A stretch of 64,000 bases of DNA from the IMG/VR virus record IMGVR_UViG_3300034104_001590, positions 1-64,000 of that record; one strand, 5' to 3'. The stretch is from a virus. How positions within the stretch are numbered: position 1 is the stretch's first letter; each line of letters starts with the position of its first letter. The position numbers were made by a program, and so were the translations under genes. The notes under the pieces were generated by a model. It worked only from the letters and a program-made list of their open reading frames with translations. It did not search any database and was not told where the DNA came from. Shown here in pieces: positions 1-9,559 of this stretch.

Positions 1-897
1 TCAACTTTGGAAAAATACCCGACCAATAGTTCCTGATGTTACTGCTGTTGTTCCTACTGTAATTCCAGTAGATATAGCTTTATTTTTCCAAAGTTGAGTA
101 GCACTTTCATAAACTAAAGCATCATTGTTAGCTAATGTTCCACTATTGATATAAACATTATGAAGCTCATCAAGCTCCCACCCGTTCATTATCTTAACGT
201 AGATTTTCCCGTGAACCGCGTGTGCATATTCAACGTAACCAATTACTACGATGTGACCCGTTGCGCCTGTTGGTTTAACATTGGTTAATGCGCCTGGTGT
301 TGTAGGCGATAAATATAAAACATCGCCATCTGTCCACGTTTCAGATTGTAAACTTCCAGTTGTGTTTATGTCTTCTAATTGACCAACCGTTATAATAAAC
401 CCCTCTTGATTCGTTGCTATTGTTTCTGTAACAAGTCCGATTGTATCTGCTGAGTTGTTATCGTTGTTAGCTTGTGCATATGCAATGGCTAATTTTTGAC
501 CTTGCGCACCCGAAACTCTAACAGCTTGATATGCGGCTTTTGTTAATGTAGCATTAGGTGTAACTTTGTTTACTACTCTTGCGACTAAGTCAACGCCATT
601 TTTAAGAATAACGCTTCCGCCTTTTAGCGTAGTTTCTGAACTTCCTAATGTATTGTTCCAACGTGTTGTTCCAACCGCAGCTGTTCCCGTTGGCGATGTG
701 TCTAATGTTAATTGACCCGCTTTTAGTTCATATTCACCCAAATCAGCATTTTGTGTTGCTCCAGTATACGGTATGTAACCACTTAAACTTGGAACGTCTG
801 ATATTGTGGCAAATACATTAGAAGCAGATGGATTGTTAGCTCCTATAGCTGCTTCATATTCATCATTTGGTAAATCTCTTTTTATATAATTTCCCAT
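1..897 (-). CDS. Putative tail fibre / structural protein
   Basis: This 298-residue protein is complete: the stop codon is at the very left edge and the ATG at 897. It is rich in Gly, Thr, Asn and Ala, has no obvious catalytic motif, and contains the phrase YTGAT near residue 43, which is common in Bacteroidota phage fibre proteins. It is the last gene of a run of fibre-like genes on the minus strand, 3 nt after the previous stop. I infer a receptor-binding or fibre-accessory role from composition and position only. Confidence 0.6.
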   Translation of the reverse strand: MGNYIKRDLPNDEYEAAIGANNPSASNVFATISDVPSLSGYIPYTGATQNADLGEYELKAGQLTLDTSPTGTAAVGTTRWNNTLGSSETTLKGGSVILKNGVDLVARVVNKVTPNATLTKAAYQAVRVSGAQGQKLAIAYAQANNDNNSADTIGLVTETIATNQEGFIITVGQLEDINTTGSLQSETWTDGDVLYLSPTTPGALTNVKPTGATGHIVVIGYVEYAHAVHGKIYVKIMNGWELDELHNVYINSGTLANNDALVYESATQLWKNKAISTGITVGTTAVTSGTIGRVFFQS

Positions 898-900
898 TTC

Positions 901-1914
901 TTAAGAATTGTATGTTACTATAATTGATGCTCCTACTGCTATTGTGCTTCCAATAACAAATATATTTGAAGGATAAGTATTTTGAACTCCACCAGCATCC
1001 ATGGTGATACTTATTCCAGCAGGAATTGACGCAGTCGTTGTTCCACCATCGATAGATATATTAACTAAAGTAGATCCGTTATTAAAAAATGTTATTGAAT
1101 AAACTGGAACTGTAATTGTTGTAGCTGGATCACCAGAAGAAATTAAAATATTTGGTGTTCTTGAGAGCCCTACTACATTAACATCAAGGGCTGTTATTAA
1201 TCCAGTACTTGTGCTTGTTATTGCATTAGTTCCTGCTCCATCGTATGTATTTGATTGAAAAGAACTTGGAAAAGTTACTGATGCTGTTACAGGTAATGGA
1301 TTTGTAGTATTTACATTAACGGGCCCTAAACCATCATTAAATTGCAATTCTACTGCTCCATCAACAGTAATTGAATTACCTCCATCATTTACAGCTACAG
1401 CACCATTGGCATTAACAGCTATAGGAGAATAATCACCATTGGCAGATGTCATAGAAGTATTAGAATCATTTCTAACACCCATTACAAACATACCAGAATT
1501 AGTAGAGGAGTGAGCTGAGTCTTCACCATATAAACCTTGAACAGCAACTTGACCATTAGCATTTACAAAAACAGGAGTCGGAGTAGATCCGTTATATCCA
1601 TAAATTCCAATGCTATCATTAGCAGCGTCTATGTCTACATCAATAACCTCACTCAACCAATCCCTAATGTCCTCTACAGCAGCAATAGCTCCAGCAGTAT
1701 CATTAGTCCATCCAACAGGAGATGTTACTAAATTAAGTGGAATCCTAACAGAATTGTTCTTATCATTAGCAATAAAATTTAAAGCTATATAATGATTACC
1801 AGAAGCATCAACAGCTCTGCTTACAGACTTAATAGTCTTAACATTATAAACATCTAAAACTCCATTTGTTATGATGTTTAATTGATTGTCTGTATTATTT
1901 ACTTGAACACTCAT
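901..1914 (-). CDS. Putative tail/fibre structural protein
   Basis: This 337-residue protein is dominated by short beta-prone segments rich in Asn, Thr, Ser, Val and Gly, and has no recognisable enzyme motif. The phrase VNANG(Q/A)VAV occurs twice (about residues 117 and 167), which suggests short structural repeats. It lies between other fibre-like genes with only a few bases of spacing, so it is probably co-transcribed and part of the adsorption apparatus. The specific function is not recognised. Confidence 0.55.
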   Translation of the reverse strand: MSVQVNNTDNQLNIITNGVLDVYNVKTIKSVSRAVDASGNHYIALNFIANDKNNSVRIPLNLVTSPVGWTNDTAGAIAAVEDIRDWLSEVIDVDIDAANDSIGIYGYNGSTPTPVFVNANGQVAVQGLYGEDSAHSSTNSGMFVMGVRNDSNTSMTSANGDYSPIAVNANGAVAVNDGGNSITVDGAVELQFNDGLGPVNVNTTNPLPVTASVTFPSSFQSNTYDGAGTNAITSTSTGLITALDVNVVGLSRTPNILISSGDPATTITVPVYSITFFNNGSTLVNISIDGGTTTASIPAGISITMDAGGVQNTYPSNIFVIGSTIAVGASIIVTYNS

Positions 1915-1929
1915 TTTAATTTATTTTAA

Positions 1930-2679
1930 TTATTTGGTTTTTTGAATTGAAAGATAACTTACATCTGTTACACCTGATGTGTAATTGAATCCGCTCTCAT
2001 TTATTACCTTTAAACATAATTGAGCTCCAGCGGTTAAATAAACACCATTAATACAACCAGTCATATCAGCATATCTTTGGATTGTAGTAGCAGAAAAAGT
2101 AGACCCTACATAAATACTATTCAGATTAGGATGAACAATTCCAGCTCTTATCATACTACCATCTTCCGCATTGAACCAACCAGTTCCAATATTTCTAGTC
2201 ATATGAACGTAAAAACTAATATCATATCTTCCTGTAGTAGGACAAGTCCAAATTCCAGTTGAATCATCATAAGAATTTGAATCATCATAGATTTCATTAA
2301 GTATCTGAATAGTTCCATCAGTCCAATCTGTACTCATACCAGGAACAATAGCTGAAACACTATTTGTAGCACTCTTTGCAAGAATTCCACTTGGACAATT
2401 AAGATTACTAATAGCATCAACTATTTGCTGAAGAGAATAAGTCCCAGCTGGTAAACCAAAACAATTATCCCCAGAAACAACAGCAGATGTCATATCAGAC
2501 AACTCATTAACCATATTGGTTGTGTAAGCTTCTAATAATTGAATTACATCACATAATGAAGCATCACAAGGTATTTCAATTACATTTAATGGACAATCAA
2601 ATACCGTAATATCGGAAGCCTTATTAGGGCAATTGTCCGAACAAGTACAATTTGATTTATTACAATTAGTACAACTCAT
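1930..2679 (-). CDS. Cys-rich tail protein with C1q-like C-terminal domain
   Basis: This 249-residue protein starts with a cluster of cysteines (CTNC, CTCSDNC within the first 20 residues), followed by a helical middle. The C-terminal ~110 residues have the look of a C1q/TNF-type jelly roll: a GxWxCPxxGxYDISFYV strand near residue 145, then alternating hydrophobic strands ending in SYLSIQK. C1q-like domains usually trimerise and are found at the tips of phage fibres. Receptor binding is an inference. It sits 3 nt downstream of the next Cys-rich gene, so the two are probably co-translated. Confidence 0.6.
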   Translation of the reverse strand: MSCTNCNKSNCTCSDNCPNKASDITVFDCPLNVIEIPCDASLCDVIQLLEAYTTNMVNELSDMTSAVVSGDNCFGLPAGTYSLQQIVDAISNLNCPSGILAKSATNSVSAIVPGMSTDWTDGTIQILNEIYDDSNSYDDSTGIWTCPTTGRYDISFYVHMTRNIGTGWFNAEDGSMIRAGIVHPNLNSIYVGSTFSATTIQRYADMTGCINGVYLTAGAQLCLKVINESGFNYTSGVTDVSYLSIQKTK

Positions 2680-2682
2680 ATC

Positions 2683-3642
2683 TTAACAATTACAATTTTC
2701 ATTTAAGTTATTTATCAAACACTGCTCCTCATCATCACATAAGACACCATAAGGTAAGCACCACAATACATCAAAGATTAAATGCTTCTTGAATAAATAA
2801 TCCCATTCCGATCCACACTTAATACCAAATATCTCTCTATTTTTTATTGAAGATATTTCTTCTACAAATATAGCTTTCTTTTTCTTTAGTAAATTTCTAT
2901 TCCTTGGCACGTAGTAATCACAGCAATCAAAACATTCTCCTCTTACCCAGAATCTTTCAAAAGGTTTATTAGGGAAGTAAAATCCATAAGGACACTCAGA
3001 AGTAGTAATATAAGCTGTATAAACAGGATAAGAAGGATTACCTTCTAAATAAAGAGAATTAGTTAATATCCATCTTGTGTTATCAAACAATAAGTAATAA
3101 GTGTAATCTACACCTCCTATGTTTAAAACAAAAGAATAATATCTTTTTTGATTTACAATTAATTCAATCCCATACTCATCTACAACTACACCAGCGAATA
3201 TATTAAATTCCTCTCCATCATTATATGTAGCATGAGTAATAGTAAGAGTCAATCCATCAGTACAACATTCGCACTCAATTAGTCTTGTCTTAAATGTATA
3301 ATCAACGGAAGGAACCCAACTACATAAAGATAAAGGACAGTTACTTGAGCTTGTGAACGATGTAACTAAATATGGTAACGAATCACCATCAACTTGATAC
3401 CATAATCCCCATGCACCAGAATTGTATTCAAAATACAAGTTTCCACCAGACTCAGGAGCAACAGGATATACAGTGCTATCTAAAAAGTAAAATCTTAAAT
3501 TATTTACAGGCTCTAAATAACCTCCGCTATCTAATGTCTCTATAAGGTTTCCTTGATCATCGTATATATCCAAATAGATACCACATAAACAACTTATTGT
3601 AGTATCAGGACATTGATTAGGTGTAGGGCAGTTACAGCTCAT
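2683..3642 (-). CDS. Cys-rich tail-associated protein
   Basis: This 319-residue protein begins with MSCNCPTPNQCP and contains further Cys pairs throughout (CECC near residue 125, CFDCC near residue 240, and a Cys-rich tail ending CNC). The central part is rich in Tyr and Phe with beta-strand patterns. Its stop abuts the next gene and its start overlaps the upstream gene's stop, so it belongs to one operon. The even scatter of cysteines suggests metal or disulfide stabilisation of a fibre or baseplate component. No family is recognised. Confidence 0.5.
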   Translation of the reverse strand: MSCNCPTPNQCPDTTISCLCGIYLDIYDDQGNLIETLDSGGYLEPVNNLRFYFLDSTVYPVAPESGGNLYFEYNSGAWGLWYQVDGDSLPYLVTSFTSSSNCPLSLCSWVPSVDYTFKTRLIECECCTDGLTLTITHATYNDGEEFNIFAGVVVDEYGIELIVNQKRYYSFVLNIGGVDYTYYLLFDNTRWILTNSLYLEGNPSYPVYTAYITTSECPYGFYFPNKPFERFWVRGECFDCCDYYVPRNRNLLKKKKAIFVEEISSIKNREIFGIKCGSEWDYLFKKHLIFDVLWCLPYGVLCDDEEQCLINNLNENCNC

Positions 3643-4430
3643 TAGTTACAACAACAAAGTGATTTTAAAACATCTATATGATCTTGAGCACTTACCCAAT
3701 CAAATCCACAAGAAGCAAATTCTAATCCATCCATTACTACTCTCATTTTCATTGCTTTCATAAAAGCTTTATTCTCACACATATCTTTACAAGGAGCCTT
3801 CTGCATTCCACAGAACGCATCTGCTACAGCCTTACGATAACAATCCATAATAGATATACACAATACAACTATCTTCTGCGTATTACAGTAACGAGTATCA
3901 CTACAGGCAGAAGTATCAGTATATAGAGTCCAATAAACACCAGATGTGTCGCTCTCAGGGTTAACATTAGTAGAAGATGTAACAGCTTTATAAAGCTTGC
4001 CGTTAAACAATACAATCGGTTGTAGAAACGCTTGATAATAAACATCTGAACGCCAGTTTGGATAAGTGCATAATTCAACAGAATAAATACCATCTGAATC
4101 AGTCCCTATAAATGAATAAGAAAATGTGTTGTTGGAAACAGCGTGAGAAGGAATAATAGTATATGTAATGCCTTGCTTATCTAATGGATATGTAACAGGA
4201 TCATTTACTCTAATATCAGCTGTGATATAAGTGAATGTTGTCCCATCTCCTTTGGTGATAGTGATTTTTCTGCTTGTAAAGTCATCACTCTCGTGGCCTG
4301 GTAAATCGTTTGTAGTATAGTTAGAAGTATCTTTAAACGTAATCTTTTTACAATCACAAGATAATTCTAATGAACTACAGCCATCCGTTAGTAATGAAGC
4401 TTTAAATGGGTTATTTATTGGTGTTGCCAT
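3642..4430 (-). CDS. Putative tail/baseplate protein, first gene of fibre operon
   Basis: This 262-residue protein has an N-terminal beta-rich half with the phrase CDCKKITFKDTSNYT, a type of opening seen in Bacteroidota phage tail proteins. The C-terminal half is helical and Cys-rich (CRKAVADAFCGM, CKDMCENK, and a terminal CCCN). It is the first gene after a TAAATTTG promoter-like element at 4445-4452, which makes it the head of the five-gene fibre operon running to the left edge. The function is inferred from context. Confidence 0.5.
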   Translation of the reverse strand: MATPINNPFKASLLTDGCSSLELSCDCKKITFKDTSNYTTNDLPGHESDDFTSRKITITKGDGTTFTYITADIRVNDPVTYPLDKQGITYTIIPSHAVSNNTFSYSFIGTDSDGIYSVELCTYPNWRSDVYYQAFLQPIVLFNGKLYKAVTSSTNVNPESDTSGVYWTLYTDTSACSDTRYCNTQKIVVLCISIMDCYRKAVADAFCGMQKAPCKDMCENKAFMKAMKMRVVMDGLEFASCGFDWVSAQDHIDVLKSLCCCN

Positions 4431-4444
4431 TTTATTTATAGTTA

Positions 4445-4452
4445 CAAATTTA
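4445..4452 (-). promoter_or_regulatory. Promoter -7 element (TAAATTTG)
   Basis: On the minus strand this reads TAAATTTG, matching the Bacteroidota -7 consensus TAnnTTTG. It lies 15 bases upstream of the start codon at 4430, in the 45-bp gap after the 1537-residue gene. I could not see a clear upstream TTTG element. Confidence 0.5.
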
Positions 4453-4475
4453 AACTTTTATTCAATACTTATTTT

Positions 4476-7400
4476 TTAATCGAACTTAAATTCATCTTCA
4501 AATTCTTTTTGGAAATCAAAATCTTCTTTAAATTCATCTCCAAATTCTTCCATTAATGAAGAATCAGACTCGATTTTTGGTTCCTTAGGAGTAATATTTT
4601 GAACTCCAATACCATTTATACTCATTAGGGTTAAAAATGTAGTCATTCCAGCTCCATGATCTTTAGATAGCTTTTTAATATCTTGCAAGTATAATGGAAC
4701 AGTCAAATCAATAAACATAGATTTTAAGTCATCCTCTCCTTCTTTCTCTCCTTCTTCTTTTCTAGCTTCTTTTTCTGGTTCAGATAACCAAAGTGATTTA
4801 TACCCTATTGATGCTGTAGGCGAAAGTTTATTTGTAAAGAAAGTAGTAATTACATCGCCTCTTGTTTGACCTCCATATTTTTTCCCTAATTCTTCTAGTT
4901 TACCTGTTGCTATATTTTTCTTTTCTCCTACTACAGCTTGAGCTAATGTTCTATATACTTGTTGAGTTCCAGCTAAAATATCAATTCTAGTATTTCCAAT
5001 TCTTATTTTTGCAAAATCAGAACTTCTAGGATCTAGTTCAACCTTTGTATCATCATCATCATCTAAACTAAGTAAAAATGCAGTTATTCCTAATATTGTA
5101 GATGCTGCTCCAAAAAATCCTAATGTTCTTTTAATTGCTTGTTTTCTTGCTGTAGGACTCATTCTAACATACATCGATGGATTAACTCCAGTTATATTGA
5201 GTCTCGACCATAAAAACCTTGGAGAAAAGAATACGGCTGATAAAGCTGGAGCTGAAACTTCAAATGCTGTGCCTACTTTATTTTTACTACCTGTTCCTCG
5301 GCCTGTAGCATTATTAACATAATCAGCCCAGGATTTATATTCATCTATGTTTGTTTTTGGAGATATTCCAGAATCAGCCATTTTTTCAGCAACATCTAAA
5401 AATGCTTGAACTCTTAAGTTATTTAAAAACCCAGTATAAGCTCTTTCAGCTCTTCCATAAATATCAGCTCCCCATAATTTTTTACCAGATTTAAAAACTT
5501 TAGTTTTACCAAATAATGGTATTTTACTCATAAAGTTAGTCATGAATGCTTCTTCAGCAGCGGTTAATTTAGCGTTTTCTTCAGCTATATAGAGTCCACT
5601 AGCTTTCATTAATGGATAATATTCAGAAGATTTAACTCCGCTAAGCCATTCATTATAGCTTTTTTCACTCCACCAAAATTTAAACTGATTACCTAATTGT
5701 GAAAGTGTTTTTTTAGGATTCTGAGTTAAAACAAATATAGCACCCTGTCTAAATGGAGCAGAAAAGTCTAATGAAGCAATCAATCCTTTTGGAGCAGATA
5801 TACTTCTAATAAGACCTTCATAAAATTTTTGTTTCCAGTCTTTATTTCTTTCTTGTGCTTTTTCGTATTCTAAGTCAAACTTGAATTTAATTTCTTCTCT
5901 TTTAGCTTTTAATTTAGCCGCCTCAGCATCTAATTCCAATAATGGAGATCTTTTTTTCTTATCAAAATCACCAGAACTTATTTTCTTTTCGAAATCTCTA
6001 ATGCTTTGTTCTGTTCTTTTTTTAAGGTTAGATAATTTTTCAGCTTGTATATCTGCTATCTCTTCATCAGTTAATGGAATCTTAGATAGTTCTTCTTTTA
6101 TTTGCTCTTTTAATTCTCTTTCTTTTTCAGTAAGCGCATCTCTTTTAACCTTATTCTTTGTTTTCTTTATTCCATTTTGAACATCTTCTAATTTAGAAAG
6201 GAGTCTTCCGACTCTTTTCATTTCGTTTATTTTCTTCTGTATTTCATCTTTAGACTGAGATTGACTTCTGCCATAATTTGTAATAGCATCTCTTATTTGT
6301 CTATCTGTTGCGTTGGGAAATTGTTTTTTAACTAAATCTCTAACAGCATCTACTACTTCATCAATAGTATTTGCACCATTTAATACAGCTTTTTTAATTT
6401 CAGATGTAGGTATTTTAATTTTTCCATCTTTAGATACAGCAGATGTTTTATTGCTGGATTCTTTTGTGTCTTTTATGTTCTTTACTACTTCTTCACTTTC
6501 AGCAGCGTTTCTTTTCTTTTCTAGTTCACTAAGTTTAGCATTTACCTCTCTTAATTCTTTATCTAATTCATTTAATCGCTTCTCTACATCGGCTGGTATT
6601 TTACCACCATATTGAGCTTTAATTTTAGCTTTTTGTTTAACTAAATCATATTCTGAATTAAGCATCATAGATCGAAGTCTTAAAGACAAACCTTGCTGAT
6701 AACCAGTAATATTTGCCATAACTTCATATTCAGCTATTTTATCTTGCAATCTAGCTATCTCAGCTTTAGCGTCAGCTTCAGATATTGAATCATTTAAACT
6801 TAACGCTTTATTTAGCTTTTCATATTCAGAAGCTAAATCATTATCAAGATTTGCTTTATAATAAACCATAGCAGCCGTTTCAACAGCACTTAATGGTCTA
6901 CCTTTCACATTTATAATTGAATTTATTAATTTATCTGGAACTACTTCCCCGCTTTCTATCGCGTTTTGACCAGCATCTAAAGCTTCTTTAATAGTCATTT
7001 TTTCAATCGCTTCAGCAGCTATTTCTTTTGACTCCTCAGAAGTTAATCCCTTTTTAATTCCAGATACTCTTTCTTGACCTTCAGCAGCTTCTTTTGCTTT
7101 TTCTATAAACTCGCCATTATTTGCATAGTTTACATAATCTTTTATTTCATTTGCTTCTTTGTCAGTTATTTCATTTTTAGCCTTTGCGTTTTTAACAACT
7201 TGATCTACAGCTTGCTTAACAGCTACAGTAACATCAAGTCCTGCAAGAACTAAATTTTTAGCTCCTTCAATTATTGCATTATAAATTCCAGGTGGAATAG
7301 GAATAGACAGTGCTTTTCCTTTTGGATCTATTTTAAGGCTATCAAATGCCTTTTCAATCTTCTCCCTTGTCTTAGCTCTATTCTCTCTTTCTCTAGCATT

Positions 7401-9089
7401 TCTATCTTCTTTCTGTTGTTCCTTAAATGCTTCTTCAGCTCTTTTAGCTTGGTCTTCTGTTGCTTTAACTCTTTTTCCGTTTACTATTGTTTCCCACGGA
7501 ATTTCGCCTTCTTTAGCTCTATTATTCTTAGTAAACTCAACTTCTTGATTAAATCGAGTTATAATAGGCATACCTCTGTCATCTAACTTAGGTTTGCTTG
7601 ACAGTATTTTAACTGTAGCTCTTTTAGTTTCAGCTTCTTTTTTAGGAGCTTCTGTCTTAGCTTCTGGAGCTCCTTTAACTTTATCAATGTAAACTCTAGT
7701 TTCGCTTGAAGTTTCCACATAGCGATTACCATTAGAGTCTGTCCTTATAGGAAGATTAGGTATTTTAGGATTTGTTGCCTCTCCTCCGAATGGTGCTTCA
7801 GCAGTAGACTGAACAGTAGCTGTTTTACCATCAGATGATACCTCAGCCTTGTAAGTTACCTTAGTTCCACGTTTAGTTTCGGCTTCTACTTCTACTGGCC
7901 CTTTACGCTCTACTTTCTCAGTAGTTGGTTTAGTTTCAGTTTTAGCTTCGGAAGTTTTAGTAATATCAGTTAATTCGCCTATGCCCATTCTTGAGATGCT
8001 ACCATAAGCAAAATTGTTCATAGACAATGTATTATCTCCTGCTTTTAAATTAGCTATTTGAGAATCAGAAAAATATTTCTTGAATACAGGAGTATTTTTA
8101 ATTCTTTTAACTTCTCCTTCTGTTAGTTTTAAAGATACTTTTTTTATATTTCTTTTTGCTCCTTCTTCAGTAGTTGGTTTAGTTTCAGTAACAGACTTGG
8201 CTTCTGTTTTAGTTTCTGTTTTAGGTTGTTTAATTTTAGCTAATAAATCAGGAGCTTCTTCAAATTTATTAGTTTCGTTGTTATATCTCCAAACTTTAGT
8301 TACATTTGATTTATCAGCGGTAGAACCTTTTGACATATTCTCTCCGCCTTCTATTTTTATTCCCCCAAACTCAACCATTACAGCTCCTTTCTTACCAAAC
8401 TTAGCAGCGGATTCTGGAACACCAGCTATCCAATTGCCACGTTTAGGAGCGCCGCCTTCATAAGTTTTTTCACCAGAAGCCAAAGAATCAAATTCTTTTT
8501 CATCCATCGTTCTCCATCCATATTCTTCATTATTTAAAAGTTCTGGAGTGCTAATTAAATTGTCTGATGGATTAAATTTACTAGGCTTTGTTTTAGTTTT
8601 ATCTACTTTCGGTAATAATTCCTTTTCTACAACGTCTATTAATTTATTTTCATTCTCAGTTCTTTCTGATTCTGGTTTTGATTTAGCTGAATTATAAGCA
8701 GCCGCAATATTTGTGCTAGGATTACCATATTTTAATTCCTCACTAGGTATCAAATCATAAGCCTTAAAATAAATATCTTGATTTTCTTTATTCTTATTGT
8801 CTATATCAATAGAATTTATTTCACGAGCTAAATCTACTGTTGGTTTAGCTTCAGCAGTTGGTTGTTGAGTTGGTACTTCAGTAGGAGTTACTTCTGCTTG
8901 TGGAGCAGTTTCGGTAACAGGAGTTCTAAATTTCTCAGCAGTAGTAACATCTGGCTTGAAATTTCTTACCGCTATCTTATCATCAATAGCAAACTTATCT
9001 AATAAACCATCAGCTAATGATTTCTTAAACTCATCTTCAGACATCCACGTGTCTTGCCCTGGTAATCTATAACGACAAGGTTTAGCCAT
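4476..9089 (-). CDS. Very large virion/cargo protein, possibly a polyvalent protein
   Basis: This 1537-residue protein opens with MAKPCRYRLPGQDTWMSEDEF and then has long low-complexity stretches of Lys, Glu, Thr and Pro (residues 60-500) separating small globular blocks. One block near residues 190-290, with WRTMDEKEFD and GNWIAGVP, looks like a discrete domain. The middle (600-1080) is coiled-coil-like, and residues 1100-1440 look globular with a hydrophobic stretch before an Asp run (LLSLDDDDD). The C-terminus is very acidic. Beads-on-a-string architecture is typical of injected polyvalent or internal virion proteins. I saw no DFDxD RNA-polymerase motif and no lytic-transglycosylase signature. 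Virion location is inferred from neighbours. Confidence 0.55.
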   Translation of the reverse strand: MAKPCRYRLPGQDTWMSEDEFKKSLADGLLDKFAIDDKIAVRNFKPDVTTAEKFRTPVTETAPQAEVTPTEVPTQQPTAEAKPTVDLAREINSIDIDNKNKENQDIYFKAYDLIPSEELKYGNPSTNIAAAYNSAKSKPESERTENENKLIDVVEKELLPKVDKTKTKPSKFNPSDNLISTPELLNNEEYGWRTMDEKEFDSLASGEKTYEGGAPKRGNWIAGVPESAAKFGKKGAVMVEFGGIKIEGGENMSKGSTADKSNVTKVWRYNNETNKFEEAPDLLAKIKQPKTETKTEAKSVTETKPTTEEGAKRNIKKVSLKLTEGEVKRIKNTPVFKKYFSDSQIANLKAGDNTLSMNNFAYGSISRMGIGELTDITKTSEAKTETKPTTEKVERKGPVEVEAETKRGTKVTYKAEVSSDGKTATVQSTAEAPFGGEATNPKIPNLPIRTDSNGNRYVETSSETRVYIDKVKGAPEAKTEAPKKEAETKRATVKILSSKPKLDDRGMPIITRFNQEVEFTKNNRAKEGEIPWETIVNGKRVKATEDQAKRAEEAFKEQQKEDRNARERENRAKTREKIEKAFDSLKIDPKGKALSIPIPPGIYNAIIEGAKNLVLAGLDVTVAVKQAVDQVVKNAKAKNEITDKEANEIKDYVNYANNGEFIEKAKEAAEGQERVSGIKKGLTSEESKEIAAEAIEKMTIKEALDAGQNAIESGEVVPDKLINSIINVKGRPLSAVETAAMVYYKANLDNDLASEYEKLNKALSLNDSISEADAKAEIARLQDKIAEYEVMANITGYQQGLSLRLRSMMLNSEYDLVKQKAKIKAQYGGKIPADVEKRLNELDKELREVNAKLSELEKKRNAAESEEVVKNIKDTKESSNKTSAVSKDGKIKIPTSEIKKAVLNGANTIDEVVDAVRDLVKKQFPNATDRQIRDAITNYGRSQSQSKDEIQKKINEMKRVGRLLSKLEDVQNGIKKTKNKVKRDALTEKERELKEQIKEELSKIPLTDEEIADIQAEKLSNLKKRTEQSIRDFEKKISSGDFDKKKRSPLLELDAEAAKLKAKREEIKFKFDLEYEKAQERNKDWKQKFYEGLIRSISAPKGLIASLDFSAPFRQGAIFVLTQNPKKTLSQLGNQFKFWWSEKSYNEWLSGVKSSEYYPLMKASGLYIAEENAKLTAAEEAFMTNFMSKIPLFGKTKVFKSGKKLWGADIYGRAERAYTGFLNNLRVQAFLDVAEKMADSGISPKTNIDEYKSWADYVNNATGRGTGSKNKVGTAFEVSAPALSAVFFSPRFLWSRLNITGVNPSMYVRMSPTARKQAIKRTLGFFGAASTILGITAFLLSLDDDDDTKVELDPRSSDFAKIRIGNTRIDILAGTQQVYRTLAQAVVGEKKNIATGKLEELGKKYGGQTRGDVITTFFTNKLSPTASIGYKSLWLSEPEKEARKEEGEKEGEDDLKSMFIDLTVPLYLQDIKKLSKDHGAGMTTFLTLMSINGIGVQNITPKEPKIESDSSLMEEFGDEFKEDFDFQKEFEDEFKFD

Positions 9090-9090
9090 C

Positions 9091-9558
9091 TTACTTTCCT
9101 AATTCTTGATCTATTAAAATAGGCTCACTTGTTCTGCTCAAACGAGCAATTAAATCTCCATATTCACCAACGCTTTCTACTTGAAGCTCAATAAAGTGAT
9201 GTAATAGTGGTTTAAGTTTAGGACTAGATTTATCCCAAGCATCTTCATATTGGCCCAATAGATTCATCTCCATTTCTAATGCGTGCTCTAAGGCCTCCAT
9301 TAAATCATCAATGTCTACATTTACAGCTTGTATTGTGCGAACTTCTATTTGCTCGTTCATATCATTCATAAATGCTTCAAGCTTATTGAAGTGCTCTTTC
9401 TCGCTATTAGATTCATCCATGAAAAACTTCTCAGCTCCAAAGAATCCAATAGTCTTCATAGTATTTGATAAATGCAAATAAGTATGACTAGCAGTTAATT
9501 CCTCAACTCCTAATTTATTTATCATTTCTACTTCTTCTGGTGTAAGTAATCTTTTCAT
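9091..9558 (-). CDS. Ferritin-family protein
   Basis: This 155-residue protein matches the four-helix ferritin fold. Aligned by eye with E. coli FtnA, the ferroxidase ligands are present: E20 (in VEELTASHTY, equivalent to E17), E53 and H56 (in SEKEHFNKL, equivalent to E50 and H53), E97 (equivalent to E94) and Q126 (in IELQVES, equivalent to Q127). The E130 position is a Ser. Tyr27 corresponds to the conserved Tyr24. Ferritins oxidise Fe(II) and store iron in a 24-subunit shell. The gene lies between two giant cargo-type genes with gaps of 1 nt on each side, so it is co-expressed with virion proteins. Whether it is packaged is unknown. Bacterioferritin is less likely, because I see no haem-ligand Met context. 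Confidence 0.85.
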   Translation of the reverse strand: MKRLLTPEEVEMINKLGVEELTASHTYLHLSNTMKTIGFFGAEKFFMDESNSEKEHFNKLEAFMNDMNEQIEVRTIQAVNVDIDDLMEALEHALEMEMNLLGQYEDAWDKSSPKLKPLLHHFIELQVESVGEYGDLIARLSRTSEPILIDQELGK

Positions 9559-9559
9559 T

